This document shows, piece by piece, positions 42,566 through 53,226 of a stretch of DNA of 64,000 nucleotides. The stretch's first letter is position 1. Each line of letters begins with the position of its first letter. Source of the DNA: Sphingobacteriales bacterium (GTDB lineage Bacteria > Bacteroidota > Bacteroidia > Chitinophagales > JADIYW01); the NCBI GenBank assembly GCA_016721245.1, contig JADKIQ010000003.1, positions 258,501 through 322,500 of the forward strand, in the 5' to 3' direction. Position numbers and translations under genes: made by a program. Under the pieces are notes generated by a model that was given only the letters and a program-made list of their open reading frames with translations, was not told the DNA's origin and did not search any database.

Positions 42566-43771
42566 ATGGCAGAAGCTTATATCTACGACTGCGTGCGAAC
42601 ACCACGCGGCAAAGGCAAAAAAAACGGTGCATTACACGAAGTAACACCAACCGAATTGCTGGCACAAATGCTCAAAGCAATTCAACAACGAAATAACCTC
42701 GATACCTCTTTAGTAGAAGACGTAGTGATCGGTTGTGTAACACCTATCGGCGACCAAGGCGGCAACATCGCGAAAACTGCGGTGATGATGGCAGACTATG
42801 CAACTTCCGTTCCAGGTTTTCAATTAAACCGTTTCTGCGCATCCGGTTTGGAAGCAGTCAACTTAGCAGCCATGAAAGTGCGATCTGGCTGGCAAGATTT
42901 AATCATTGCAGGCGGCGTGGAATCCATGAGCCGTGTGCCGATGGGCTACGACGGCGGTGCCTGGGTATTGGATATGCGTGTGAACAGTCATACTGATTTT
43001 GTCCCGCAAGGCATCAGTGCGGATTTGATTGCAACGCTGGAAGGTTTCTCCAGAGAAGATTGCGACAACTATGCATTGCGTTCACAAAAATTGGCAGGCA
43101 TTGCAAAAGCAGAAGGACGTTTCAACAAATCCATCGTTCCAGTGCTTGATATCAACGGTTTGACGATTTTAGCGGAAGATGAATTCAACAGACCTGATAC
43201 TACTTTAGAAGGTTTGTTGTCTTTAGCACCGTCGTTTCAGATGATGGGCGAAATGGGCTTTGATTCTTCCGCCTTGCAAAAATACACCACACTCGAAAAA
43301 ATAAATCACGTACATACGCCGGGCAATTCATCAGGAATTGTGGACGGTGCAAGTTTGGTGTTAATTGGTTCTAAAGAAATAGGCGAAAAGTTAGGATTAA
43401 AACCAAGAGCGATTATTCGTTCAGTGGCCGTTACTTCTACAGAACCAACTATTATGTTAACAGGTCCTGGCCCGGCTTCTAAGATTGCATTGCAAAAAGC
43501 AGGCATGACCATCAATGATATTGATTTGGTGGAAATGAATGAAGCATTTGCATCGGCGGTATTGCGTTTACAACGCGACTTAAATGTACCTGATGAAAAG
43601 CTGAATGTAAACGGTGGCGCGATTGCCTTAGGACACCCGCTGGGAGCAACAGGCGCGATGATTTTAGGAACACTGGTGGATGAATTGGAACGTACCGGAA
43701 AATCTACTGGTTTGGCAACACTTTGTGTTGGTGGCGGAATGGGAATTGCGACGATTGTAGAAAGAGTGTAA
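42566..43771 (+). CDS. fadA: Acetyl-CoA C-acyltransferase (thiolase)
   Basis: Cleaves 3-oxoacyl-CoA with CoA in the last beta-oxidation step. 401 residues. The acylated nucleophile Cys91 is in NRFCASGLEAVN, the His-containing motif is NGGAIALGHPLGATGA, and the second active cysteine is in LATLCVGGGMG. PRGKGKKNGALHEVTPTELLAQ at the N-terminus is typical of FadA/FadI. It is followed 67 bases later by the FadJ-like gene, likely one operon. Two palindromic operators and a dispersed repeat occupy its upstream region. Degradative rather than biosynthetic use is inferred from the neighbours. Confidence 0.94.
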   Translation: MAEAYIYDCVRTPRGKGKKNGALHEVTPTELLAQMLKAIQQRNNLDTSLVEDVVIGCVTPIGDQGGNIAKTAVMMADYATSVPGFQLNRFCASGLEAVNLAAMKVRSGWQDLIIAGGVESMSRVPMGYDGGAWVLDMRVNSHTDFVPQGISADLIATLEGFSREDCDNYALRSQKLAGIAKAEGRFNKSIVPVLDINGLTILAEDEFNRPDTTLEGLLSLAPSFQMMGEMGFDSSALQKYTTLEKINHVHTPGNSSGIVDGASLVLIGSKEIGEKLGLKPRAIIRSVAVTSTEPTIMLTGPGPASKIALQKAGMTINDIDLVEMNEAFASAVLRLQRDLNVPDEKLNVNGGAIALGHPLGATGAMILGTLVDELERTGKSTGLATLCVGGGMGIATIVERV

Positions 43772-43792
43772 AATAATTTGAAAGACAAAAAT

Positions 43793-43830
43793 ACATTTTC
43801 AAATTAATTCATTTTCAAATTTTCAAATTA
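43793..43830 (+). repeat. Short direct repeats of ATTTTCAAATT between thiolase and fadJ
   Basis: Three copies of a TTTTCAAATT-like unit fill most of the 67-base gap. It is simple AT-rich spacer of a kind common in Bacteroidota; no function is apparent. Confidence 0.55.
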
Positions 43831-43838
43831 AAATAAAC

Positions 43839-45968
43839 ATGTTTAAATACGAAAAAGATCAAGACAACATCGTCACCGTAACGATGGATATGCAGGGCAG
43901 AAGTGCCAATGTCATCAATGAAGAATTCGGTAAATTGTGGCTCGATACCATCGACCGACTGGAAAAAGAAAAAGCGGAAATTGCAGGCGTAGTTTTAACC
44001 TCTGCAAAATCTACCTTCTTCGCCGGCGCAGACATAGATGATTTGTTCAAACAAACAGATGCAAAACTGATTTTCGAAATGTGCGAAGGCCTGAAAAAAC
44101 AATTGCGAAGATTGGAAACACTAGGAAAACCTGTAGTGGCAGCGTTAAACGGAACTGCACTCGGCGGCGGTTTAGAAATTGCGTTAGCTTGCCATTACCG
44201 TATCGCATTAAACAATCCGAAAGCACAATTCGGCTTGCCGGAAGTCGGCTTAGGTTTATTGCCAGGCGGCGGCGGCATCGTACGCTTAACACGTATGATT
44301 GGTTTACAACCAGCTTTGCCATTATTAACGGAAGGCAAACGTTTAAAAGTAAAAGAAGCTTTATCCAATGGTCTTATCAATGAAATTGCTGAAACAGCAG
44401 AAGACATGATTGCCAAAGCGAAAGCATGGATCAAAGCAAATCCAAAAGCCATCAATCCATGGGATGATAAAGCATTCAAGTTCCCGGGCGGCGATGCGCG
44501 CAACCCTAAAGTGGCGAGCATGATTCCAATCGTTCCGGCGATGACCAAGAAAAAAACCTGGGGCAATTATCCAGCGGTAGAAGCCATCATCAACACCGCC
44601 GTAGAAGGTTCTGTGGTGGATTTTGAAACGGCTTGCAGAATTGAATCGCGTTACTTCACCTCATTAGCAGTAGGACAGGTTTCTAAAAATATGATTACCG
44701 CATTCTGGTACAACCTGAATGCCATCAATGCAGGCGGTTCACGACCAAAAGGTTTTGAAAAATATACCACGAAAAAAGTGGGCGTGCTGGGTGCCGGTAT
44801 GATGGGTGCCGGTATCGCCTATGTTTCCGCGATTTCAGGCATGGAAGTGGTATTGAAAGACGTGAGCGTGGAAGCGGCGGAAAAAGGAAAAGCATACTCC
44901 GAAGGTTTGCTGAAAAAACGCGTTTCCAAAGGCAAAATGACCAAAGATAAAATGGAAGAAGTGTTGTCTAAAATAAAAGCAACAGACAGCGCTGCGGATA
45001 TGGAAGGCTGTGATTTAATTATCGAAGCCGTGTTTGAAGATCGCGCATTAAAAGCAAAAGTAACACAGGAAGTAGAAAGCGTTATGTTAGCAGAAGGAAC
45101 TTTCGCATCTAATACTTCAACGCTACCGATTACTGGCTTGGCACAGGCATCTGCACGACCGAAACAGTTCATCGGTTTGCATTTCTTTTCTCCGGTAGAT
45201 AAAATGCCATTGGTAGAAATTATCTGCGGTGCGGAAACAGACGATGCTACCCTGGCAAAAGCATTTGATTATGTTTTACAAATCAAGAAAACGCCGATTG
45301 TGGTAAATGATTCACGTGGTTTCTATACCTCACGTGTGTTCTCTACCTATGTAATGGAAGGCATCGCGATGTTAGGCGAAGGTCAGCATCCGAAATCTAT
45401 TGAAAATGCAGGTATGAAAGCAGGTATGCCTGTCGGTCCTTTAGCATTGACAGATGAAGTGAGCATGAAACTAATGGATCATATCCGCAAGCAAACTGAA
45501 AAAGATTTGGCGGCAGAAGGAAAAACAGTTCCTCAACATCCGGGATTTGCCGTGTGCGAAAAATTACTCGCAGTTAACAGACCGGGCAAAGCAGCTGGTG
45601 CAGGTTTCTACGAATATCCGCAAGGCGGCACGAAATTTTTGTGGCCTGAGTTGACAAACATGTTCCCGCAAACTACACCATTATCCCAACAGGAAATGAT
45701 TGACCGTATGCTGATTGTACAGGCTTTGGATACCGTGCGTTGTGTGGAGGAAGGCGTGTTGCGTTCGGTAGCGGATGCCAATATCGGTTCCATCTTTGGC
45801 TGGGGTTTCTCTCCGTTCAACGGCGGAACACTTCAGTTCATCAACGGCTACGGCTTGAAGAAACTGATTGAACGTTCTAAAGAACTGGAAGCCAAATACG
45901 GCGAACGTTTTTCCGTTCCAAAATTATTGCAGGACAAAGCCGACAAAGGCGAGTTGTTTGTAGATTAA
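43839..45968 (+). CDS. fadJ: Bifunctional enoyl-CoA hydratase / 3-hydroxyacyl-CoA dehydrogenase
   Basis: 709 residues with the FadB/FadJ plan. About 1-190: crotonase fold with FFAGADIDDLF, the oxyanion-hole VAALNGTALGGGLEIALACHYRIA and GLPEVGLGLLPGGGG (hydratase glutamates). About 310-490: NAD domain starting VGVLGAGMMGAGIAYVSA, with FASNTSTLPI and GLHFFSPVDKMPLVEII for the catalytic His. About 495-700: helical dehydrogenase domains, including NDSRGFYTSRVF. It converts enoyl-CoA to 3-oxoacyl-CoA for the upstream thiolase. FadB versus FadJ cannot be separated with confidence; symbol is by length and gene order. Confidence 0.92.
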   Translation: MFKYEKDQDNIVTVTMDMQGRSANVINEEFGKLWLDTIDRLEKEKAEIAGVVLTSAKSTFFAGADIDDLFKQTDAKLIFEMCEGLKKQLRRLETLGKPVVAALNGTALGGGLEIALACHYRIALNNPKAQFGLPEVGLGLLPGGGGIVRLTRMIGLQPALPLLTEGKRLKVKEALSNGLINEIAETAEDMIAKAKAWIKANPKAINPWDDKAFKFPGGDARNPKVASMIPIVPAMTKKKTWGNYPAVEAIINTAVEGSVVDFETACRIESRYFTSLAVGQVSKNMITAFWYNLNAINAGGSRPKGFEKYTTKKVGVLGAGMMGAGIAYVSAISGMEVVLKDVSVEAAEKGKAYSEGLLKKRVSKGKMTKDKMEEVLSKIKATDSAADMEGCDLIIEAVFEDRALKAKVTQEVESVMLAEGTFASNTSTLPITGLAQASARPKQFIGLHFFSPVDKMPLVEIICGAETDDATLAKAFDYVLQIKKTPIVVNDSRGFYTSRVFSTYVMEGIAMLGEGQHPKSIENAGMKAGMPVGPLALTDEVSMKLMDHIRKQTEKDLAAEGKTVPQHPGFAVCEKLLAVNRPGKAAGAGFYEYPQGGTKFLWPELTNMFPQTTPLSQQEMIDRMLIVQALDTVRCVEEGVLRSVADANIGSIFGWGFSPFNGGTLQFINGYGLKKLIERSKELEAKYGERFSVPKLLQDKADKGELFVD

Positions 45969-45970
45969 AC

Positions 45971-45995
45971 TCCTGCCACGATGTTCGTGGCAGGA
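45971..45995. terminator. Perfect hairpin just after fadJ
   Basis: TCCTGCCACGA, loop TGT, TCGTGGCAGGA: 11 perfect base pairs starting two bases after the stop. It lacks a T-run; probably protects the mRNA end or assists the terminator that follows. Confidence 0.6.
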
Positions 45996-46007
45996 TAATA
46001 GAATATG

Positions 46008-46038
46008 AAAAGACCGAACGTGATGTTCGGTCTTTTTT
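46008..46038 (+). terminator. Rho-independent terminator of the fadA-fadJ transcript
   Basis: AAAAGACCGAAC, loop GTGAT, GTTCGGTCTTTT with six T: a canonical terminator. Confidence 0.9.
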
Positions 46039-46154
46039 ATTTCGTTTTGTCGATAACTTTTATGATTTTAGATATTATGCTATTTTCTTATTTATTATTT
46101 TTATAGAGGTGAGCATACGAATTATACTCAAAAGATCTATCTAAAAATTATACC

Positions 46155-48821
46155 GTGAGTGAAAAAAAAACATATAAGGAATTTATAAGAGAACTAGCTG
46201 CTAATAGAAGTAATCTAAACGATCTTATAAGTAAAATAGATAAAATTACTATTTGTGATTTCTTCTTTTTAAAAAAGATATTCATATCATTATTTTTGCT
46301 GTGTTTCTTTATCTTCTTACAAACGAACATTGAAAATTTTATTAATGAGTTTCGTAATAATTATAGTGATATAAATAGTTCGTTGATTAAGGACATTGTT
46401 GTATTTATAATTATGATTTACTCTGTTGGGTATGTTTTATGTAGACCGAAAGGTTATGTATTTTCATTAAATTCATTATATGCTTTTGCGATATTTATTT
46501 TTTTATACACATATTATCGTTGGATTTGTCCCTATGAAGCGTTCAATTTTATACATTTTTCTTTTTACAGTTCAATTAAATACCTTGATATATCTTTTGT
46601 TATTTTCATTGCATTGTTTATTAGATATGTAATTTTTGTATTTAAGAAGGACAATAATTCTGATGTTAATTTTTTTACTCCTGATTCCCCAATAAATAAG
46701 ATAGACAAAGATGTATTTGGTTATAGAAATTACGCTACAAATATTGCAAATTCTATTCTTAAAGGGAATTATGATGAAGCTTTTGTTATTGGGATTAATG
46801 GAGCATGGGGAGCAGGAAAAACATCATTAATGAATCTAGTTAAAACAAACTTGGAATTAAATAAGGAGAAAATTATTTTAATTGATTTTAATCCGTGGAA
46901 ATCAACTTCATCAGAACTTTTGTTACAAGATTTCTTTGATTTAGTTCAGGAAGCTATAAAGCCATTTCATTCAGGATTGGCTAGAACAATAAATAATTAT
47001 TCCAAAAGATTAATTGGAACTGAAAATGGTATGGTTATAAATACTATAAAATTTTTTACATCCCAATTTATTATAGAAGCTAGTTTAGAAAACTATGTTA
47101 ATGAGATTAATAAAGCACTAAAACAAACTGATAAAAAATTAGTTGTTTTTATTGATGATTTAGATAGAATGGATACTGAGGAAATAATGAATATTTTTAA
47201 ACTAATCAGAAATAATGCTAACTTTTATAATACATTTTTTGTCGTAGCGTATGACAGGGAATATGTTATTAATTTGATTAATAAAGATGATTCTGTAAAA
47301 GGGGCAACTTTCTTAAGTAAAATGTTTCAAGTGGATATTTCACTTCCAGTATATGAAGGATACAGAGGAGAAATATATAATAAGATTGTAGAGTACCTTA
47401 CTATTGGACAATCCGAAGATTTTAAAACCATTGTTATAAGTGCTATAGAGCGAGAAAATACATTTAGAGGTATTGATTTTAATTATTTACTTTCTAATAT
47501 TAGAGATGTTGTCAGATTTACTAATGCTTTAAAACTTAATTTAAATAATATATACAAAGAAGTTGTAATTAGTGAATTTATTTTACTTGAATTGTTGAGG
47601 TACAGGTATCCGGATGTTTATGATATGATGGCTAATGACATAAATAAATTTACAACTATAGATAAAGAGTATACAAATAATTATGTTTATAAAGCAAACG
47701 AAGAATCAACCAAAGAATCTTTGACGTCAATTAAATTTTATGATGATAAAGGAATAAAGTTTACATTAGAATTGTTGAATAAGTTATTTTTTAGTACAAA
47801 AGGTAATTTCAATATGTATGGTAAAAGTACAATATCAATAATTTATCCAGAAAACTTCTATCGGTATTTTTCTTATGGATTAAGTGATTCTGATTTATCT
47901 GAAAATGATTTTGTAGATGTCATAACAAACAATGATAAACTTTTTTTGCAACAGAAGGTTGAAGAATGGATTAATAAAGATAGTGATATGGCAAGAAAGC
48001 TAATATCTAAATTAGAAAAGATAACAAGCTATTCAAACAGACTGATTTATGAAAATGTCGTAATGTTAATCTTTTACATAGCCAGTAGACCACATGAACA
48101 GAGTTATTTTTCTTTTTCAGTTTGTTTGGGTTGTAATGAAAATATACTAATAAATAAAATTAACAATGAGAATGTGATAAACCTGTTTTATAGAGATGAT
48201 CTGAAAAAATATATTGCTTTTGTTAGGCAACAATTTGATGGTGCACAATTTCCGTATCATTTTGAAGCTGGTTTAATATCAAAAGTTATAAAAGATCATG
48301 GTGATTTCCGTATTGATGAAAATACAATGTTGGTAATTGCACAAGATTATTTAAAGAAATTCACATCAACCTGCAAGGTGTTTGATAAAAGAGTATATTT
48401 TTTATATAAACAAGTCTCAGATGCGGAAATTAGTATACAATTAAAGTTGAGTACTAATATTAATTATACTGTTACATCTGATTACAAACCCGAATCAAAA
48501 AAAATAATGATAACATATTTTAAAAAAGATATTGTTGGTTTTATGTACCATTTAATAAATGTTGATCGCTCGATAAATAAATATAAATTTTCTATTTCAA
48601 ATTATTATAGTAATTTCTTTACGGATTCGGAATTTGAAATTTTCTTGCAATCCTATAATGGTCCAGAATATGAAGACCTCAAACAACTCATATTTTTCTT
48701 TCATCAATGTAAATCAATTAATTTTAAAGAGTTTATTGAGTTTGATTTTTCAGATAATGTTTTCAATAAGATTAAAGAATTAAATCCAGTAAATATTGTA
48801 AGTGGTTCAAATTTCTATTAG
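46155..48821 (+). CDS. KAP-family P-loop NTPase with N-terminal membrane segments
   Basis: 888 residues, start GTG (MSEKKTYKEF). Four likely transmembrane helices: about 42-58, 80-97, 105-122 and 145-162. The KAP NTPase domain begins near residue 175: Walker A GAWGAGKTS (216-224), an FNPWKS segment, and Walker B VVFIDDLDRMD (about 330-338), followed by IFKLIRNNANF and a sensor-like VVAYDRE. The C-terminal 400 residues have no known domain. KAP NTPases are membrane-associated and include phage-exclusion proteins such as PifA. The gene is much more AT-rich than fadJ before it and the exonuclease after it, which suggests horizontal gain. Defence role is inferred, no partner seen. Confidence 0.85.
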   Translation: MSEKKTYKEFIRELAANRSNLNDLISKIDKITICDFFFLKKIFISLFLLCFFIFLQTNIENFINEFRNNYSDINSSLIKDIVVFIIMIYSVGYVLCRPKGYVFSLNSLYAFAIFIFLYTYYRWICPYEAFNFIHFSFYSSIKYLDISFVIFIALFIRYVIFVFKKDNNSDVNFFTPDSPINKIDKDVFGYRNYATNIANSILKGNYDEAFVIGINGAWGAGKTSLMNLVKTNLELNKEKIILIDFNPWKSTSSELLLQDFFDLVQEAIKPFHSGLARTINNYSKRLIGTENGMVINTIKFFTSQFIIEASLENYVNEINKALKQTDKKLVVFIDDLDRMDTEEIMNIFKLIRNNANFYNTFFVVAYDREYVINLINKDDSVKGATFLSKMFQVDISLPVYEGYRGEIYNKIVEYLTIGQSEDFKTIVISAIERENTFRGIDFNYLLSNIRDVVRFTNALKLNLNNIYKEVVISEFILLELLRYRYPDVYDMMANDINKFTTIDKEYTNNYVYKANEESTKESLTSIKFYDDKGIKFTLELLNKLFFSTKGNFNMYGKSTISIIYPENFYRYFSYGLSDSDLSENDFVDVITNNDKLFLQQKVEEWINKDSDMARKLISKLEKITSYSNRLIYENVVMLIFYIASRPHEQSYFSFSVCLGCNENILINKINNENVINLFYRDDLKKYIAFVRQQFDGAQFPYHFEAGLISKVIKDHGDFRIDENTMLVIAQDYLKKFTSTCKVFDKRVYFLYKQVSDAEISIQLKLSTNINYTVTSDYKPESKKIMITYFKKDIVGFMYHLINVDRSINKYKFSISNYYSNFFTDSEFEIFLQSYNGPEYEDLKQLIFFFHQCKSINFKEFIEFDFSDNVFNKIKELNPVNIVSGSNFY

Positions 48822-48847
48822 AAGTAAAATTACTTTAATTTATCAAT

Positions 48848-48869
48848 AGAGTCTCTAGAAGAGGACTCT
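48848..48869. other. Hairpin after the KAP NTPase gene
   Basis: AGAGTC and GACTCT arms with a 10-base interior containing TCTAGA. A weak stem with no T-run; possible mRNA 3'-end structure. Confidence 0.3.
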
Positions 48870-48918
48870 GCGTGATATATACCTTGGTTGTCTTTATCAG
48901 ATTTTTTATCTTTATCCC

Positions 48919-49434
48919 ATGACCTTCACCGCCATCGATTTTGAAACAGCCACCTCTCACGGGCATTCCGCCTGCGCAGTGGGCATCGTTACAGTGGAGC
49001 ACGATGTCATCACCGATGAGTTTTATACGCTCATTCAGCCGCCCCGGAATTTCTATTCGTACCACAATATCCGCGTACACGGCATTACGCCGGCACACAC
49101 ACAAGATGAAGGCACCTTTGATGAGCAATATGTAGAAATATATAAACGCTTATTGCACAGGAAAATAGTAGCGCATAACGAAAGTTTCGACCGCAGTGTG
49201 CTGCGACAATGTATAGCACATTACGGACTTTCTTCTCAAGGATTATTTCTGCATAAAAACTGGGAATGTACCGTAAAGATTTCAAGAAGTCTGGGGTATG
49301 CACCCAACAAACTCAGCGATTGCTGCGCCCGTTTCAATATAGATTTGAAACACCACGAAGCACTCTCCGATGCAAGAGCCTGTGCGAAGTTGTACTTGAA
49401 TTTTATGCAAAATCATTTGTCTCATACACTTTGA
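48919..49434 (+). CDS. DnaQ-like 3'-5' exonuclease (DEDDh)
   Basis: 171 residues comprising a single exonuclease domain. Motif I is FTAIDFETA with catalytic Asp7 and Glu9; motif II lies in KIVAHNESFDRSVLRQ (Asp); motif III is in HHEALSDARACAKLYL, with the His and Asp of the DEDDh type. HGITPAHTQ is the typical following segment. Such proteins, like the epsilon subunit of polymerase III, degrade single-stranded DNA or RNA ends. No polymerase gene is near. It lies about 100 bases after the AT-rich KAP gene; its composition is that of the main genome. Confidence 0.88.
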   Translation: MTFTAIDFETATSHGHSACAVGIVTVEHDVITDEFYTLIQPPRNFYSYHNIRVHGITPAHTQDEGTFDEQYVEIYKRLLHRKIVAHNESFDRSVLRQCIAHYGLSSQGLFLHKNWECTVKISRSLGYAPNKLSDCCARFNIDLKHHEALSDARACAKLYLNFMQNHLSHTL

Positions 49435-49478
49435 AAATTCTTTTACTTACTTTTATAATTGAATTATAAATCACCGAT

Positions 49479-51010
49479 TTGAAAAAAAATACATTTATTT
49501 TATTGGGAATTATAGTGTTGAAAATTGTATTTCAATTTATCATCATCAGTCCTGCGTATGATTTGCACCGAGATGAATATCTGTATCTGGCAGAAGCAAA
49601 CCACTTAGCATTTGGTTTTATAGAAGTACCGCCAATTATATCGTTGTTTGCATGGCTGATTAAAATATCGGGCAATTCGGTTTTCATGGTCAGGTTGCTA
49701 CCTGCATTATTTGGTGCGCTGATGATTGCTGTCACCTGGAAAACAGTAGAAGAAATCGGGGGGGCTGTTTATGCGCAGGTATTGGCATCGATTACCTTGC
49801 TGTTTTCTGCTTTTCTGCGCATCAATATGTTGTTTCAGCCTAATTCATTCGATTGCCTGTGTTGGTCCGTTTTATTCTTCATCCTGATAAAATGGATAAA
49901 AACGCGACAAACAAAATATCTTTATTATTTCGCAATGGTTGTTGCGGTTGCATTTCTGAATAAATACAGCATTATCTTCTTAATGGCGGCGTTCTTTCTG
50001 GCATTGATACTTTCTCCTTACAGGAATTTGTTTGTCAACAAACATTTTTACCTGGCCATATTACTGTCATTTGTTCTTGTCTCACCAAATTTATGCTGGC
50101 AGATACAGCACGGCATTCCATTTTTACATCACATGATGGCACTTAGTAGAGAGCAGCTGGAAATTATAGGAAGAATGAGTTTTATACAAGATCAGGTATT
50201 GTTTTTTATAGGCTCAATATATGTTGTACTCACAGGCTTTTTTGCAGTATGCATATCGTATAATAAAAAATACAGAATCATCTTCTTAACGGTATATTTT
50301 ACTTTTGCGTTGTTTCTTTTTTTTAAAGCAAAAGGATATTATGCCATTGGGTTGTATCCTGTTATTATTGCTTTCGGTAGTGTGGCGTTAGAAAGATTAC
50401 TGATGAGATGGAATTCAATAATGGCTGCATTTGTGCGTGTAGTATTGATTGTCATTCCTGTTTTTTTCTTTCTTTCTTTCTTTAAAGTTGCATTTCCTGT
50501 TTTAAGTCCGCAGGAGATTGCAAAAATAATGAAAGATTTGAAAAACTTGGTTTGCTGCGTTGGGAAGATGGGAAAAACCATGTTTTACCTCAAGACTTTG
50601 CAGATATGTTGGGTTGGAAAGAACTGGCAATAAAAACACAAAAAGTATGGAATATCATTCCTGAGAATGAAAGACCAAATACATTAATTATTACTGATAA
50701 TTATGGCGAAGCTGGTGCCATCAATTGTTATACAAAGGGAAAGCTGACGGCATATTCTTCGGAAGCGAGTTTTGCATTATGGTTGCCGGAGAATATGGAG
50801 ATTCGAAATATTATAAGAATAGGCGAAGCATCGGATAGCAATGTTTTAAATTATTTTTCACACAGCATAAAAGCAGATAGTATCACGAACATCTATGCGA
50901 GGGAATATCAAACAGGGATATATATTATGTATGGAGCCAATGCTTTGTTTCATAAAAACTTCTGGTTGCCTTACGTGAAAAAATGCCGTGAGTATTATAA
51001 GTATTTTTAA
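49479..51010 (+). CDS. GT39-like (ArnT/PMT) membrane glycosyltransferase, frameshifted once
   Basis: About 510 residues if one base is restored. The N-terminal luminal loop has the GT-C signature AYDLHRDEYLYLAEANHLAFGFIEVPPI (acidic Asp32, Glu33), then some nine transmembrane helices (to about 350). The frame breaks at 50532-50534, where an A3 run should be A4: MKDLKNLV becomes MKRFEKLGLLRWEDGKNH, which continues in the -1 frame to 51010 as a soluble C-terminal domain (RPNTLIITDNYGEAGAINCY). Such enzymes move a sugar from a polyprenyl donor to lipid or protein acceptors in the envelope. Both parts look otherwise intact, so a sequencing error is possible. Confidence 0.7.
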
Positions 51011-51089
51011 AAAAAAGTTAATAACATTCTTCCTTCCTCCCTTTTCTATTCTCCATTTTATTCTATTTTTGCAGCCCTTTAATACAAGT

Positions 51090-53221
51090 ATGCAAACATT
51101 ATTTCAACTGGTTTCCAAAGAGACCTTAATAGATATCAAACAGGTAGTCGCCACCATAGAATTGCTGGATGAAGGTGCCACCATTCCGTTTATTGCGCGC
51201 TACCGTAAAGAAAAAACCGGGACACTCGATGAAGTGGAAATCGGCCTGATAAAAAGCAGTATCCAGAAATTCCGCGAAATAGAAAAACGCAAAACAGCTA
51301 TCTTAAAATCTATCGAAGACCAGGGTAAACTGAGTGATGAACTGAAAGAAAAAATTGAGGCCTGTTTTGATGCGGCAGTACTGGAAGATATTTATTTGCC
51401 GTTTAAACCGAAACGCAAAACAAAAGCTTCTGTCGCCAGAGAAAAAGGACTGGAACCTCTGGCTACTCTGATTTATAAACAACAGGAACGCGAGGTGCTT
51501 TCCAAAGCGGAAGGCTTCATTACCGATGAGGTGCCGACGGCGGAAGAAGCTTTGCAGGGTGCCCGTGACATCATCGCGGAATGGATCAACGAAGACATGA
51601 TTGTGCGTGCCATCGTGCGTCAGCAATTCGAGCGTCATGCCACCATAAAAACTAAAGTGGCTTTCGGAAAAGAGGAAGATAAGGAAGCGCAGAAATTCCG
51701 TGATTATTTCGACTGGGAAGAGCCTCTGAAAAATTGTCCCTCACACCGCCTGCTGGCGATGCGCCGTGGCGAAGAAGAAGGATTTTTATATCTGCACATT
51801 GCACCGGATGATGAAGAGATACAGGAGATACTGCACCATCGAGTAATAAAAGGAAATAACGCAGCAGCAGAACAAGTTGCCATCGCCTTGAAAGATGCGT
51901 ACAAACGTTTGATGAAATTTTCTATCGAGTTTGAGTTCCGCAACATCTCCAAAGAAAAAGCAGATAAAGAAGCGATAGAAGTTTTTGTGAAGAATTTACG
52001 TCAGTTATTAATGGCACCGGTTTTAAGACAAAAACCAATCTTAGCATTAGACCCTGGTTTTCAAAGTGGTTGTAAATTAGTTTGTCTGGATGACAAAGGC
52101 GCGTTGTTGGAAGAAAGTGTCATCTATCCGCATCCGCCGCAACACAAGACAAGAGATGCCGAAGATATCGTAAGAGGATTGATGTATAAACACGATATCC
52201 ATACGATTGCTGTAGGCAACGGAACAGCAGGAAGAGAAACGGAAGACTGGCTGCATAAATTACACTGGGACAAAAAGCCAATGATGTTTTCTGTGAATGA
52301 AAGTGGTGCTTCTATTTATTCTGCATCCGATGTGGCGCGCGAAGAATTTCCGGATAAAGACATCACCGTGCGTGGTGCAGTATCCATCGGCAGAAGACTG
52401 ATGGATCCATTAGCAGAGTTGGTTAAGATAGATCCTAAATCCATTGGCGTGGGACAATATCAGCATGATGTAAACCAGTTTTTATTAAAACAATCTTTAG
52501 ATGACACAGTCGTAAGTTGCGTGAGTCAGGTAGGCGTGAACCTGAATACAGCCAGCAAGCATTTGCTGATGTATGTGGCAGGATTGGGACAGAGCACGGC
52601 GGAAAATATTGTACAATACAGAACCCAAAACAAAGGTTTTAAAAGCAGAAAAGAATTGCTGCAGGTAAACCGTTTGGGCGATAAGATATTTGAACAGGCG
52701 GCAGGTTTTTACGTATTGCAGATGCAGAAAATCCGTTAGACAATAGTGCCGTGCATCCGGAGCGTTACGCGCTGGTGGAGCAGATGGCAAAAGATCAAAA
52801 CGTGCGTGTGGATGAATTGCTAAAGAGTAAGGAAGTGCGCAAAAAAATTGACCTGAAAAAATATATTACGGCAGAAGTAGGCTTGCCTACCTTGCAGGAT
52901 ATTTTAAAAGAGTTGGAAAAACCAGGCAGGGATCCGCGCGAAGAAATACAGGTTTTTGAATTTGATCCGACCATCAAAACGATTCACGATGTACACACCG
53001 GCATGGTAGTGCCAGGGCTGGTGACCAATATTACCAATTTCGGTTGTTTTGTAAATATCGGCGTGAAACAGGATGGCATGATACACATCTCCGAACTGGC
53101 GAATAAATTCATCAAAGACCCGAATGAGGTGGTGAAATTACAGCAGGCGGTAAAAGTGAAAGTGTTGGAAGTAGATATTGCGCGAAACAGGATTCAGCTG
53201 AGTAAGAAGCAGGCGGAATAA
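51090..53221 (+). CDS. tex: Tex family RNA-binding transcription accessory protein, frameshifted once
   Basis: About 710 residues when read through one break. Start chosen at MQTLFQLVSKETLIDIKQ, which follows a TATTTTTG element at 51064-51071; the frame reaches further upstream but into unlikely sequence. Domains: Tex N-terminal helices (IPFIARYRKEKTGTLDE), YqgF-like domain (ILALDPGFQSGCKL), helix-hairpin-helix (YVAGLGQSTAENIVQYR), and a C-terminal S1 domain (GMVVPGLVTNITNFGCFVNIGVKQDGMIHISELA). The break is in a T5 run at 52706-52710: one more T gives GFLRIADAENPLDNSAVHPERYALV in frame. Tex is nearly universal, so an assembly error is likelier than loss. Confidence 0.85.
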
Positions 53222-53226
53222 AATAA

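Noticed and set aside
50988..51089. Longer N-terminus for tex
   Set aside because: It overlaps the end of the glycosyltransferase frame, encodes a hydrophobic run unlike Tex, and lies upstream of the predicted promoter element.
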